Shown here: piece by piece, positions 17,349-26,470 of the stretch
How the letters are laid out: every line of letters begins with the position of its first letter
Position numbering within the stretch: position 1 is the stretch's first letter
Assembly (NCBI RefSeq): GCF_000226215.1
Contig: NZ_AGFF01000024.1
Coordinates: 186,001-250,000, forward strand
Direction of reading: 5' to 3'
From: Dietzia alimentaria 72
GTDB lineage: Bacteria; Actinomycetota; Actinomycetes; Mycobacteriales; Mycobacteriaceae
Length of the DNA stretch: 64,000 nucleotides
Notes under the pieces: model-generated
What the model was told of the DNA's origin: nothing
The model's database searches: none
What the model saw: only the letters and a program-made list of their open reading frames with translations
Translations under genes and position numbers: made by a program

Positions 17349-17354
17349 TACGGT
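17349..17354 (+). promoter_or_regulatory. Candidate -10 box, leaderless message
   Basis: TACGGT, followed 7 nt later by the ATG at 17362 (2 nt further upstream an in-frame GTG at 17359 also exists). No Shine-Dalgarno site is present. Confidence 0.4.
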
Positions 17355-17361
17355 CGGGGTG

Positions 17362-17919
17362 ATGAACTTCGACAATCCGATCGCCGCACTCTTCCCCGGT
17401 GCAGCGGGCCGTACGGTCTCAGAACTGACGCGTCGGCATCTACTCGGTGAGGAATCAGCACCCACTCCGGACGTGGCCGCAGGCGCCGCGGTGGCCCCAG
17501 AACAGTTCGTTAAGGTGGCCACCCGACTGGCGATGATGGGCCTAGTGCGCTTCCCCGTCAGGGACGAGGTGACGATGGTTCGCGAGAACGTCATGTGGGC
17601 CGCCCTCGCCGACCTGCTGTATCCGGACGCGCATCTCGACGTCCTCGTTCGGGAGGCGGTCTCGGACATCGCCGGGGTCGAATCCGTCGTGATCGGGGGC
17701 CCGGTCCCTGCCGGGACGGCGCAGTCCTTCCCGGAGGGAATCGCCGTCGCGCTGGTGGTCCCGCACGGTGATGTGCCGGAGGAGAGCCGCAGTGCGGCCT
17801 CCCAGAAGGTGTCGAACGGGCTCGGAAATGACTGCTCGATGGTCGTCGTACGCACGGTCGACGAGGCATCGGAGCACGTACCCGAGGCAGGTCGGCGAGT
17901 TCTTCACGCCGACGCGTGA
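17362..17919 (+). CDS. Winged-helix protein with degenerate nucleotidyltransferase-like domain
   Basis: A 185-residue protein of unknown function. Residues 1-85 read like the winged-helix part of regulators that carry a MNT-type nucleotidyltransferase domain (PIAALFPGAAGRTVSELT, then a helix, then MGLVRFPVRDEVTMVRENV). Residues about 95-140 align by eye with the MNT core, but the catalytic GSxARG is replaced by GGPVPAG and the acidic DSDID pair by PEGIAVA. If the match is right, enzymatic activity is lost and the protein is a regulator. This assignment is tentative. The start is ATG 17362, preceded by a TACGGT element. Confidence 0.6.
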   Translation: MNFDNPIAALFPGAAGRTVSELTRRHLLGEESAPTPDVAAGAAVAPEQFVKVATRLAMMGLVRFPVRDEVTMVRENVMWAALADLLYPDAHLDVLVREAVSDIAGVESVVIGGPVPAGTAQSFPEGIAVALVVPHGDVPEESRSAASQKVSNGLGNDCSMVVVRTVDEASEHVPEAGRRVLHADA

Positions 17920-17953
17920 CAAGCCGGCCTCTGCTCGGGGATCGAGCGAACGG

Positions 17954-18307
17954 TCAGCCGGTTCCCAGTGAGTCGATGGACGCGGCCAGCCACAGCACAA
18001 CGGCACCGACGCCCGTGAAGAACGCCACATCGAAGGACTTGCTCCGGACCCCCAGTAGACGGGCCCGTTCGTCGGGGACCACCGCTCTCAGGACCGCGGC
18101 CGCCAGCGCCACCAACCCGAGCAGGAATGCGCCGCGCCTCCACCTCTCGAGCACCACGAACCCCAGCGCCACGGCCACTCCGAGCAATACGAGGGCGAGC
18201 GGCCACTGTGCCCGGATCTGCGCCCACCTCAGTCGCGCCGGTCTGGTCCTGCGGGGCTGCGCGTCGGTCACGGGCCGGGTCGGCCGGTCGGGGGCGGGGT
18301 GCGTCAT
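17954..18307 (-). CDS. DUF3017 membrane protein
   Basis: A 117-residue protein with a basic, proline-rich cytoplasmic N-terminus (about 33 residues) and three predicted membrane helices (WPLALVLLGVAVALGFVVL, GAFLLGLVALAAAVLRAVV, FFTGVGAVVLWLAASI). It matches the DUF3017 family found next to folD in mycobacteria and relatives (Rv3355c in M. tuberculosis). It lies 24 nt downstream of folD on the same strand, so cotranscription is likely. The function is unknown. Confidence 0.8.
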   Translation of the reverse strand: MTHPAPDRPTRPVTDAQPRRTRPARLRWAQIRAQWPLALVLLGVAVALGFVVLERWRRGAFLLGLVALAAAVLRAVVPDERARLLGVRSKSFDVAFFTGVGAVVLWLAASIDSLGTG

Positions 18308-18331
18308 AGTCGAAGAGTCATCGTCGGATCG

Positions 18332-19189
18332 TCAGCCGTCGGCAGCGAGCCGCTCACAACGTTCGACAACGTTGCTCAGCAGGAAGGCACGGGTGAGAGG
18401 GCCGACGCCGCCGGGGTTGGGGGAGATCGCGCCCGCGACCTCCCACACGTCCGGGTGGACGTCGCCGGCGAGCTTGCCGTCGAGACGAGACACTCCCACA
18501 TCGAGTACCGCGGCCCCCGGCTTGACCATGTCGGCGGTGAGCATGTGCGGGACACCCGCTGCGGCAACGATCACGTCGGCCCGCCGGGTCTCCGCGGCCA
18601 GGTCGCGGGTGCCGGTGTGGCACAGGGTCACCGTGGAGTTCTCATTGCGCCGGGTCAGCATCAGCCCGATCGGCCGACCGACGGTGACGCCGCGACCGAT
18701 CACCACGACGTGCGCCCCGTTCAGCTCGATCCCGAAGCGGCGCAGCAGGTAAATAGACCCGTTCGGGGTGCACGGAAGCGGTGCGGGCTCGTTCAGCACG
18801 AGCTTGCCGAGGTTGACCGGGTGGAGGCCGTCGGCGTCCTTGGCCGGGTCGATCCGCTCGAGGATCGCGTTTTCATCGAGCTGCTCCGGCAGCGGCAACT
18901 GGACGATGTAACCGGTGCAGGCCGGATCGGCGTTGAGCTCATCGATCACGGCCTCGAGCTCGGACTGGGTCGTCTCGGCGGGCAGGTCGCGTCTGATCGA
19001 GCTGATGCCGACCTGCTCGCAGTCGCGGTGCTTCATCTTGACGTAGGAGCGGCTGCCCGGGTCATCCCCGACCAGAACTGTGGCCAGTCCCGGGGTGATG
19101 CCCTTGGCACGCAGCGCGGTTACGCGGGTGGTGAGGTCGGCGACGATCTCGTCGCGGGTGAGCTTGCCGTCCAGCTTGATCGCGGTCAC
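18332..19189 (-). CDS. folD: Bifunctional methylenetetrahydrofolate dehydrogenase / cyclohydrolase
   Basis: Interconverts 5,10-methylene-, methenyl- and 10-formyl-THF in one-carbon metabolism, with NADP. It has 285 residues, the normal length. Signatures include [14 protein letters not shown] with the catalytic Lys, [16 protein letters not shown], the Rossmann segment [11 protein letters not shown] and the C-terminal [10 protein letters not shown]. The start is the GTG at 19189; the frame stays open far upstream over the divergent trmL gene, but homology begins here. Confidence 0.95.
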   Translation of the reverse strand: MTAIKLDGKLTRDEIVADLTTRVTALRAKGITPGLATVLVGDDPGSRSYVKMKHRDCEQVGISSIRRDLPAETTQSELEAVIDELNADPACTGYIVQLPLPEQLDENAILERIDPAKDADGLHPVNLGKLVLNEPAPLPCTPNGSIYLLRRFGIELNGAHVVVIGRGVTVGRPIGLMLTRRNENSTVTLCHTGTRDLAAETRRADVIVAAAGVPHMLTADMVKPGAAVLDVGVSRLDGKLAGDVHPDVWEVAGAISPNPGGVGPLTRAFLLSNVVERCERLAADG

Positions 19190-19249
19190 GGGGACCAGTA
19201 TCCCACTCCGGGGCGGACTCGTCGGCACCGCGCTGCGAGAATATCCCCC

Positions 19250-19726
19250 ATGACTGGTGTGGGTGTGCGCGTGCTGTTCGACCGTCCGTGCATCCCGCCC
19301 AACACGGGCAACGCGATCCGGATGGCCGCGGGTGCGGGTTGCGAGCTGCATCTCGCGGGCCCGCTCGGCTTCGATCTGTCCGAGCCTCAGCTTCGACGCG
19401 CGGGACTGGACTACCACGACCTTGCACACGTGGAGGTCCACGAAGACCTGGAGGCGGCGTACGCGGAGCTCCTGCCCGCCCGGGTCTGGGCGTTCACCGC
19501 AGGAGCAGACCTGTCACTGCAACAGGTGAGCTTCTCCCCCGGCGACGTCCTGCTGTTCGGCCCCGAACCCACAGGACTGTCTGAGGACGTGCTGTCCGAC
19601 GCACGGGTCACAGCGAGGGTGCGAATCCCCATGTTGGCGGGCCGCCGTTCGATGAACTTGTCCAATGCGGCGGCGGTGGCCGTCTACGAGGCGTGGCGAC
19701 AACACGGCTTCACGGGGGCCCCGTAA
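19250..19726 (+). CDS. trmL: tRNA 2'-O-methyltransferase, TrmL/SpoU family
   Basis: A 158-residue SPOUT methyltransferase with the three family motifs: NTGNAIRMA (motif 1), [10 protein letters not shown] (motif 2) and [22 protein letters not shown] (motif 3, quoted in part), which form the knotted AdoMet site. The short length without an extra RNA-binding domain is typical of TrmL, which methylates the ribose of nucleotide 34 in some tRNAs. Position next to folD matches M. tuberculosis spoU (Rv3366). Specificity for tRNA position 34 is inferred from family only. Confidence 0.85.
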   Translation: MTGVGVRVLFDRPCIPPNTGNAIRMAAGAGCELHLAGPLGFDLSEPQLRRAGLDYHDLAHVEVHEDLEAAYAELLPARVWAFTAGADLSLQQVSFSPGDVLLFGPEPTGLSEDVLSDARVTARVRIPMLAGRRSMNLSNAAAVAVYEAWRQHGFTGAP

Positions 19727-19772
19727 TTGGAATTACCGTAGAGCGCCGGTATATTTTTCGGTATGCCGAAAA
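19723..19772. promoter_or_regulatory. Two palindromes at the start of the manganese operon (candidate MntR sites)
   Basis: Site 1 is GTAATT-GG-AATTAC (19723-19736); it covers the trmL stop codon. Site 2 is TTTTCGG-N4-CCGAAAA (19755-19772); it spans the operon's own start codon at 19763. The spacing of centres is about 34 bp. The last gene of the operon encodes a DtxR-type regulator, so repression by metal-bound MntR at one or both sites is the obvious hypothesis. Confidence 0.5.
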
Positions 19773-20683
19773 TCGCCTTTCGCTCCCGGCGAATCCTCGC
19801 AGCCCTACTGGTCTTGCCTCTCGCCCTCTCTGCATGCGGTGTCGTCGACGCGAACTCGTCGGACGATGACCGCCCACTGGTGGCCACGACGTTCACGATC
19901 CTCGCGGACATCACCGAGCGAATCGCCGGAGACCGTGCGGCCGTCGAGTCCATCACCCAGGTGGGCGCCGACATTCACCAGTACGAACCCACCACAGGCG
20001 ACCTCAGGCGGGTCGCGGGCGCCGACCTTCTCATCTCCAATGGCCTCGGCGTCGACGACTGGCTCAGCCGCTTCTTCCAGTCCGGCGCCGCTCACGCGGT
20101 TGCCGCGGAGGGCGTGGAGCCACTGCCCATCGTGTCCGGTGAGTACGTGGGCAAGCCCAATCCCCACGCCTGGATCTCACCGCGTGAGGGTAAGACCTAC
20201 GTCCGCAACATCACCGCCGCACTGACCGAGATGGACCCGGAGGGCGCCGACGAGTTCGCCCGACGGGCAGCGGAATACGACGACGAACTCGACGCGATCC
20301 TCGAGCGGGCCGAAAGTTCCATCGCCTCATTGCCCGCCGATTTCCGCTCGCTGGTGACCTGCGAGGGAGCGTTCTCCTATCTCGCGCGCGACGTCGGACT
20401 CGAAGAACACTTCATGTGGGCCGTGAATACCGAGGCGCAGGGAACACCCCAACAGGTGGCTGCGCTCATCGACGCAGTTGGTGATCAGGAGATCCCGGCG
20501 GTGTTCTGCGAGTCGACAGTCTCCGACACTGCTATGCGACAGGTGGCGCGTACCACCGGCGCGGAGTTCGGAGGGACCCTCTACGTGGACTCGCTGTCGG
20601 ATGCCGGCGGCGACGTGCCCACCTACATCGCCTTGCTCGAGCACGACATCGATCTGATCACGAAGGGACTGACCCGATCATGA
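19763..20683 (+). CDS. Metal (Mn/Zn-type) ABC transporter substrate-binding lipoprotein
   Basis: A cluster 9 (ZnuA/PsaA-like) binding protein of 306 residues, anchored outside the membrane. The lipobox is LSAC with lipid-modified Cys25. Metal ligands expected for the family are visible: His in GADIHQYEP, His in PNPHAWISP, Glu in the ESTVSDTAM area and Asp in LYVDSLSD. There is no His-rich loop of the kind common in zinc-specific ZnuA, which favours manganese. It is the first gene of a four-gene operon; its stop overlaps the ATPase start by ATGA. Confidence 0.9.
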   Translation: MPKIAFRSRRILAALLVLPLALSACGVVDANSSDDDRPLVATTFTILADITERIAGDRAAVESITQVGADIHQYEPTTGDLRRVAGADLLISNGLGVDDWLSRFFQSGAAHAVAAEGVEPLPIVSGEYVGKPNPHAWISPREGKTYVRNITAALTEMDPEGADEFARRAAEYDDELDAILERAESSIASLPADFRSLVTCEGAFSYLARDVGLEEHFMWAVNTEAQGTPQQVAALIDAVGDQEIPAVFCESTVSDTAMRQVARTTGAEFGGTLYVDSLSDAGGDVPTYIALLEHDIDLITKGLTRS

Positions 20684-21480
20684 GCGACCGGAATAACTTC
20701 GCCGTCGACGTCTCCGACCTCACAGTCGACCGAGGGCAGGTCCGCGCCCTCGCCGACGTGTCGATACAGATACCTACCGGGACGGTGACGGTTCTCCTCG
20801 GCCCGAACGGCTCCGGTAAGTCGACCCTCCTTCTAGCTCTGCTCGGTTTGGTCAAACCGGTACGCGGACACATCCGAGTACTTGACCAGCCCATTCGCGA
20901 CGCTCTGCGCTCCGGCCGGGTCGCCACGGTGGGTCAGGCGGACGGCATCGACGAGGGCTTCCCGGTGACCGCGCGCGATGTGGTCATGCAGGGACGCAGG
21001 CCGTTCACTGGACTATGGCGGAGACCATCCCGCTCGGACCGCGAGGCAGTCGACGGGGCGCTCGACCGGGTGGGGCTGTCCGACCTGGCCCGGCGTCGAA
21101 TTGGTGAGCTCTCCGGCGGCCAACGTCGCCGGGTACTGCTGGCGCGGTGCCTTGCCCAGGAAGCCGACCTACTTCTGCTCGACGAGCCGTTCAGCGGCAT
21201 GGACGCCGGAAGTGAAGGCGTCTACCTGGACGTGCTCCGCGAATTGGCGGCCGAGGGCCGGACGGCGCTGGTCTCGACCCACCACCTCGACACTGTCGAC
21301 CGACTGGCTGATTCCGTCGCGCTCCTGGACGGCCGACTGGTCGCTCACGGGTCTGTTGCCGAAACCACCACTCCGGAGATGCTGGCCACGCTGCTCGGCG
21401 CGCGCCATCCTGACCCGGCGCCGTCTGACCCGACGACGTCACCGAACCGCATCGACCAGTCCCACGAGGTGTTCACATGA
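20680..21480 (+). CDS. Metal ABC transporter ATP-binding protein
   Basis: The energising subunit on the cytoplasmic side of the metal importer. It has 266 residues with Walker A (GPNGSGKST), Q-loop (VGQADGID), signature LSGGQRRR, Walker B (LLLLDEPFSGMD) and switch His (STHHLD). The C-terminal 30 residues are Pro/Thr rich and variable. It overlaps both neighbours by 4 nt (ATGA), so synthesis of the three transporter parts is probably coupled. Confidence 0.93.
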   Translation: MSDRNNFAVDVSDLTVDRGQVRALADVSIQIPTGTVTVLLGPNGSGKSTLLLALLGLVKPVRGHIRVLDQPIRDALRSGRVATVGQADGIDEGFPVTARDVVMQGRRPFTGLWRRPSRSDREAVDGALDRVGLSDLARRRIGELSGGQRRRVLLARCLAQEADLLLLDEPFSGMDAGSEGVYLDVLRELAAEGRTALVSTHHLDTVDRLADSVALLDGRLVAHGSVAETTTPEMLATLLGARHPDPAPSDPTTSPNRIDQSHEVFT

Positions 21481-22346
21481 TCGACTTCTTGCTCGAGCCG
21501 ATGGTGTACGACTTCATGCGGCGCGCGATGATCGTGGTGGTCGCCGCCAGCGTCGCCGGAGCATTGCTGAGTTGCTGGCTCGTCCACATGGGCTGGGCGC
21601 TCATGGGCGACGCGGTCTCCCATGCCGTCCTGCCGGGCGTCGCCATCGCCTCCATGGTGGGCATGCCGTTCGCCATCGGTGCCCTCCTGGCCGCGTTGAT
21701 CGCGGTCGGGCTGATCGGTGCCGTCCGCGCTGGCGGGACCGTTCGTGAGGACGCGGCAATGGGAATTGTGTTCACCGCGCTGTTCTCCATAGGACTCGTA
21801 CTCATCTCGCGCTTCCCCAGCCAGCAGGACCTACACACGATCTTGTTCGGCAGCCTGCTCGGCGTTGGCGATGAACAACTCGTCCAGGTCGTCATCGTCG
21901 CGACCTTCACCGTGGTGGTCTTGCTGACGTTCCGCCGGGACCTCGTCCTCCTGGCGTTCGACAAACTGCACGCCCATACCCTGGGGCTGCGGACGAAAGT
22001 GTTGACCGGTGTCCTGTTGGTCACGCTCGCAACCGCCACCGTCGCCGGCGTCCAGTCCGTGGGGGTGATCCTCGTGGTGGCGACTCTCATCATTCCGGGC
22101 GCCACCGCGCAGTTGCTCACCAACACCATGCGCTCGTTGATGGTCGTCGCAGTCGTGGTGGCCCTGATCGGCGGCATCACCGGCGTGTACGTCGCCTACT
22201 ACGCTGACCTGCCCCCCGGACCGATGGTGGTGATCGTTCAGGCGACCCTGTTCACGGTGGCTCAACTGTTCGCGCCTCAGCGGGGGATCGTGACGCGTGC
22301 CGTGACCGGCCGGCGGTCGCGGCGGGCTGGAACACTGGCGGCATGA
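21477..22346 (+). CDS. Metal ABC transporter permease (ABC-3 family)
   Basis: A 289-residue membrane subunit with eight or so hydrophobic helices. Family motifs are present: WALMGDAVSHAVLPGVAIA near the N-terminus and GVQSVGVILVVATLIIPGATA in the second half. It forms the translocation pore with the preceding ATPase and binding lipoprotein. It starts at an ATGA overlap with the ATPase gene and ends in an ATGA overlap with the regulator. Confidence 0.92.
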   Translation: MIDFLLEPMVYDFMRRAMIVVVAASVAGALLSCWLVHMGWALMGDAVSHAVLPGVAIASMVGMPFAIGALLAALIAVGLIGAVRAGGTVREDAAMGIVFTALFSIGLVLISRFPSQQDLHTILFGSLLGVGDEQLVQVVIVATFTVVVLLTFRRDLVLLAFDKLHAHTLGLRTKVLTGVLLVTLATATVAGVQSVGVILVVATLIIPGATAQLLTNTMRSLMVVAVVVALIGGITGVYVAYYADLPPGPMVVIVQATLFTVAQLFAPQRGIVTRAVTGRRSRRAGTLAA

Positions 22347-23053
22347 GCGATGTGGCCACTGTGCGACTAACCGATCTCACGCCGACCATGCAGGCCTATC
22401 TGATGGCGGTTCACTCCCTTGGCTCCGGTGGGGACCCGGTGACCTCCGGCGCCCTGGCAGAGCGGCTCGGGGCCTCGCCCTCAACCGTCACCGAGGGGGT
22501 CCGCAAGATGGTGGCCCTGGGGCTAGCGGATCATCGCCCGTACGCGCCGGTCACGCTCACCGACGTCGGTCGATCACTGGCGGTGGCCATGGTCCGCCGG
22601 CACCGGATCCTCGAGACGTTTCTGGCCAGGTGCCTGGACTACTCCTGGGACGAGGTACACGCCGAGGCCGACGCCCTCGAACATGTGGTCTCGGACCGGT
22701 TCGTTGACGCTCTCGACAGCTTTCTCGATCACCCTCGGCGTGACCCACACGGCGACCCCATCCCCACCCGTGACGGTCGTGTCGATCCTGTCGGCGACCT
22801 GCCTCTCGACGAGGCCCCTGAAGGCGCTACAGGTGTTGTGACACGGGTGTCGGACCGTGACAACACCGTCCTGCGTCACCTCGCCGAGATCGGTCTGCGG
22901 CCGGACTCTGAGGTGGCCGTCGTCTCGCGGCAGGTGGAGCTCGGCGTCATCTCCGTCGAGTTGCGGGGCCGCGAGGTGCAGGTGGGCACACCCGTAGCGG
23001 CAGCGGTGCGGATACGCGTACACGACGACGATCGCGCGAACGGCCGCGATTAA
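22343..23053 (+). CDS. mntR: DtxR-family manganese-dependent regulator, MntR-like
   Basis: A 236-residue metalloregulator. The N-terminal winged helix (TSGALAERLGASPSTVTEGVRKMVALGL) is followed by the dimerisation and metal-binding domain with His/Glu residues (RRHRILETFLA, EVHAEADALEHVVSD). A C-terminal FeoA/SH3-like domain (about 150-225) is present. In the metal-bound form such proteins repress metal uptake genes. Being the last gene of the importer operon implies feedback control of its own operon, probably through the palindromes at 19723-19772. Mn over Fe as effector is inferred from the operon. Confidence 0.85.
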   Translation: MSDVATVRLTDLTPTMQAYLMAVHSLGSGGDPVTSGALAERLGASPSTVTEGVRKMVALGLADHRPYAPVTLTDVGRSLAVAMVRRHRILETFLARCLDYSWDEVHAEADALEHVVSDRFVDALDSFLDHPRRDPHGDPIPTRDGRVDPVGDLPLDEAPEGATGVVTRVSDRDNTVLRHLAEIGLRPDSEVAVVSRQVELGVISVELRGREVQVGTPVAAAVRIRVHDDDRANGRD

Positions 23054-23113
23054 CGCAGCCACCTCCACCTTGTCATCGTGGCATGTATCGGCGTACCCGA
23101 CATCTTCGGCAGG

Positions 23114-26100
23114 TCATCGGAAGTCCCGGCTGCGGCCGATGGCCATACCCAGGTGGAGGCGTTCGATCTTGTCCGCCACCACGCTGACCGCGCCCGAGCG
23201 GTTCTCCACGGTCCCGCGAACGATGAGCGCCGGAGATGCGGAGACGATCGGCCGATAACGCGCCCATAGCCCCACCGAGCACACGACGTTGGTCATCCCC
23301 GTCTCGTCCTCGAGGCTGAGGAAGGTCACGCCCTCTGCGGTGGCGGGGCGCTGCCGGTGGGTGACGGCGCCGGCGACCTCGACGCGACTGCCGTCCGGGA
23401 CATGGGCGAGTCCGGCGGTCGTGCACACGCCGCGGGAGTCGAGCCACGGGCGGGCGTGAACGGTCGGGTAGTCCTCCGGGCTGATCCCGGTGGCGGCGAG
23501 GTCCGCGGAGGTGAGTTCGAGGATGCTCATCCCGGGCAGGGCCGGGGCGTCGACCTGGCTGAGCCCGGGCAGCATCCCGGGCTTCTCGCGCGCCGCGGTG
23601 GCCGCTGACCACAGCGCAGCCCGCCTGCCCCCCGTGCCGAGTGAGTCAAGAGCCCCGGCGGTAGCGAGTGCCTCCATCTGCCGGACGGACAGGCCGGTGC
23701 GCCCCGCGAGGTCGGCTGCGGAGGTGTAGGGGCCGTGGGTGTCACGTTCGTCGGCGATCGCGGTGGCCAGATCCGCGCCGATCGCCCGCACCGACTCCAG
23801 TCCGAGCCGCACTTCGCTGCCCTGGTTCTCGCAGTTCGCACCGCCGAGTGAGCGGTTCACGCACGGACGGTGCACCAGGACACCGTGCCGTCGGGCATCG
23901 GCCACCAGTGACTGCGGCGAATAGAACCCCATCGGCTGACTACGCAGCAGCGCCGCGCAGAAGATCGCCGGGTGGTGGCACTTGAACCATGCGGAGTAGT
24001 AGACGATCGCGGCAAAGGACTGGGAGTGGCTCTCGGGGAATCCGTAGTTGGCGAAGGCGCACATCTTCTCCCAGATCCGCTCCCCCACCTCCTGCCCGGT
24101 GACAGGCGTCCCGGGCGGGTCGGTGCCGATGCCGTGTAACTCGCGCATCCCGTCAAAGAACCGTTCCTGCAGTCGGGCCATCCGCTCGGGCGACCGCTTG
24201 GCCCCCATCGCGCGGCGCAACTGGTCGGCTTCCGCCCCGGTGAAGCCCGCGATGACGGTCGCGATCTGCATGAGCTGTTCCTGGAACAGCGGGATCCCCA
24301 GCGTCCGGCCCAGCACCGATTCGAGCGCGGGATGGTCGAATACCGCCTTCTCCCGCCCGTTGCGCCGACGGATGTAGGGGTGCACGGAGCCGCCCTGGAT
24401 GGGGCCGGGGCGGATGAGCGCCACCTCCACCACCAGGTCGTAGAACGTCCTCGGCCGGAGCCGGGGCAGCGTGGCCATCTGTGCTCGGGACTCCACCTGG
24501 AACACGCCCACCGAATCGCCGCGGCACAACATCTCGTAGACCTCGGGGTCCGCGAGGTCCAGCTGGGCCAAGTCCACCTCGAGATCCTTGTGTTCTGACG
24601 CGAGATCGATGGCGTGGTGCAGCGCGGTGAGCATGCCCAGTCCCAGCATGTCGAACTTGACCAGGCCGACCGCCGCGCAGTCGTCCTTGTCCCACTGCAG
24701 GACCGTCCGGCCCGGCATCCGCGCCCACTCGACGGGCACCACGTCAGCCACAGGGCGGTCGCAGATCACCATGCCACCCGAGTGGATCCCCAGGTGGCGG
24801 GGCAGTCCGACGAGCTGCCGCGCCAGTGCGAGAACATCGGGCGGGACGGTGTGCTCGGTGGATTCCCGCTCGTGGTTCTTCAGACCCGACCACCGGTCGA
24901 CGCTCTTGGACCACGCGTCCTGTTGCCCCGGCGAGTAGCCCAGGGCACGAGCCACGTCCCGCACCGCCGAGCGCCCGCGGTAGGTGATGACGTTGGCCAC
25001 CTGGGCGGCGTGGTCCCGCCCGTACCGGGTGTAGACGTACTGGATGGCCTCCTCGCGGCGACCGGACTCGATGTCCACGTCGATGTCGGGTGGACCGTCG
25101 CGTTCCGGTGCCAGGAATCGTTCGAACAGTAGCTGGGCGCGCACGGGGTCGACGTTGGTGATCCCCAGCGAATAGCAGACCGCCGAGTTGGCGGCGGAGC
25201 CACGACCCTGGCAGAGGATGCCCTCGCGGCGACAGAACTCGACGATGTCGTGGACGACGAGGAAGTACCCGGGAAAGCCCAGCTCGGCGATCACCTTCAG
25301 CTCGCGGTCGATCTGTGCGTACGCTTCCGGCGCCTTCTCGCGCGGCCCGTAGCGCCGGGCAGCGCCCGCATAGGCGAGCTCGGCGAGCATGGTGTCCTCG
25401 GTGTGCCCCTCCGGGACGTCGAATGGCGGCAGCTGGGGGGCGATGAGCCGGAGGTCGAACGCGCACTCCCTGCCGAGCCTGTCAGCCCCGGTGACGGCGC
25501 CGGGCCAGCGGTCGAACAGCTCTGACATCTCCTCACCGGAGCGCAGGTGCGCCCCGCCCGCCGCGGGTAGGTGCGCTGCATGGGTCTCCAGCGCGTCACG
25601 CGCCCCGAGCGCCGCCATGACCGAGGCCAGTCGCGCATCCTCGGGTCCCGCGCAGTGGGCGGCGGTGGTCGCTACGAGCGGCAGTCCCGTCTGTGCGGCG
25701 AGACCGGCCAGCGCGTCGCACCGTTCCGTGTCCTCGGGCACCCCGTGACAGGTGAGTTCCACAACCACTCTGTCCTGACCGAACAGCTCGACGAGCTCAT
25801 CCAGAGCCGTACGAGCGGCTGCGATGTCGAAATCGGCCGCCCCCGTACCGTCGCGCTCCAGGGCCCTACGGACCCGGCCACGGCGGCAACCGGTGAGCAC
25901 ATACCAGTGACCGCCAGCCGCCTCCGCGAGCTCGGCGATCTCATACCGGGGCTCGCCCTTGGCCCCGCCCCGCAGGTGAGCACGGGCGATCGCCCGCGAC
26001 AATCTTCGGTAGCCTTCCGCGCCCCGAGCCAGGACCAACAGGTGCTCGCCGCCCGGTAGCGAGAGTTCCGCCCCGAACACCGTGGCCAGGCCCAGCTCGG

Positions 26101-26437
26101 AGGCGGCCTCGGCGAAGCGCACGACTCCGTACAACCCGTCGTGGTCGGTGATCGCGAGCGCTGTGAGTCCTAATTCCGCCGCGGTCTCGGCCATGACCTC
26201 GGGAGAGGAGGCTCCGTCGAGGAAGCTGAAGGCGGTGTGGGCGTGCAGTTCCGCGTATGGCACGCGTCCCTGGGTACGCGGCAGCGGAGGGGGCGTGTAT
26301 TCGCCACGCTTACGCGACCAGGCGGGGGCGTCGCTGCCGTCGCCGGGGTGCTGGTCCTGCGACCCACGCGGATCGGGCCGTCCGGAGAGCACCCGTTCGA
26401 GTTCTGACCACGTCTTCGGTCCGTGGTACCAGTTCAC
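23114..26437 (-). CDS. dnaE2: Error-prone DNA polymerase III alpha-type subunit DnaE2 (ImuC)
   Basis: The C-family polymerase of the actinobacterial mutasome, which performs translesion synthesis after DNA damage. It has 1107 residues. An N-terminal PHP domain (YAELHAHTAFSFLDGAS) precedes the polymerase core; the catalytic aspartates lie in PPDIDVDIE, and the palm/fingers contain GRGSAANSAVCY and HPAIFCAALLRSQPMGFYS. Next come a helix-hairpin-helix region and a C-terminal OB fold (VEVAGAVTHRQRPATAEG). It starts with GTG and MNWYHGPKTWSELERVL, as in mycobacterial DnaE2. No LexA box is visible just upstream; it follows the sucrase/ferredoxin-like gene by 33 nt. Confidence 0.95.
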   Translation of the reverse strand: MNWYHGPKTWSELERVLSGRPDPRGSQDQHPGDGSDAPAWSRKRGEYTPPPLPRTQGRVPYAELHAHTAFSFLDGASSPEVMAETAAELGLTALAITDHDGLYGVVRFAEAASELGLATVFGAELSLPGGEHLLVLARGAEGYRRLSRAIARAHLRGGAKGEPRYEIAELAEAAGGHWYVLTGCRRGRVRRALERDGTGAADFDIAAARTALDELVELFGQDRVVVELTCHGVPEDTERCDALAGLAAQTGLPLVATTAAHCAGPEDARLASVMAALGARDALETHAAHLPAAGGAHLRSGEEMSELFDRWPGAVTGADRLGRECAFDLRLIAPQLPPFDVPEGHTEDTMLAELAYAGAARRYGPREKAPEAYAQIDRELKVIAELGFPGYFLVVHDIVEFCRREGILCQGRGSAANSAVCYSLGITNVDPVRAQLLFERFLAPERDGPPDIDVDIESGRREEAIQYVYTRYGRDHAAQVANVITYRGRSAVRDVARALGYSPGQQDAWSKSVDRWSGLKNHERESTEHTVPPDVLALARQLVGLPRHLGIHSGGMVICDRPVADVVPVEWARMPGRTVLQWDKDDCAAVGLVKFDMLGLGMLTALHHAIDLASEHKDLEVDLAQLDLADPEVYEMLCRGDSVGVFQVESRAQMATLPRLRPRTFYDLVVEVALIRPGPIQGGSVHPYIRRRNGREKAVFDHPALESVLGRTLGIPLFQEQLMQIATVIAGFTGAEADQLRRAMGAKRSPERMARLQERFFDGMRELHGIGTDPPGTPVTGQEVGERIWEKMCAFANYGFPESHSQSFAAIVYYSAWFKCHHPAIFCAALLRSQPMGFYSPQSLVADARRHGVLVHRPCVNRSLGGANCENQGSEVRLGLESVRAIGADLATAIADERDTHGPYTSAADLAGRTGLSVRQMEALATAGALDSLGTGGRRAALWSAATAAREKPGMLPGLSQVDAPALPGMSILELTSADLAATGISPEDYPTVHARPWLDSRGVCTTAGLAHVPDGSRVEVAGAVTHRQRPATAEGVTFLSLEDETGMTNVVCSVGLWARYRPIVSASPALIVRGTVENRSGAVSVVADKIERLHLGMAIGRSRDFR

Positions 26438-26470
26438 CGGTGCTCACCCGCCCGGTGCCCGCAGATCTGC

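Noticed and set aside
18299-19249. Long N-terminal extension of the trmL frame
   Set aside because: It runs antisense through folD; SPOUT homology starts at the ATG at 19250.
26391-26406. LexA box near the dnaE2 start (GTTCGA at about 26395)
   Set aside because: Only one half-site, inside the coding codons for ELERVL; the other half does not match.
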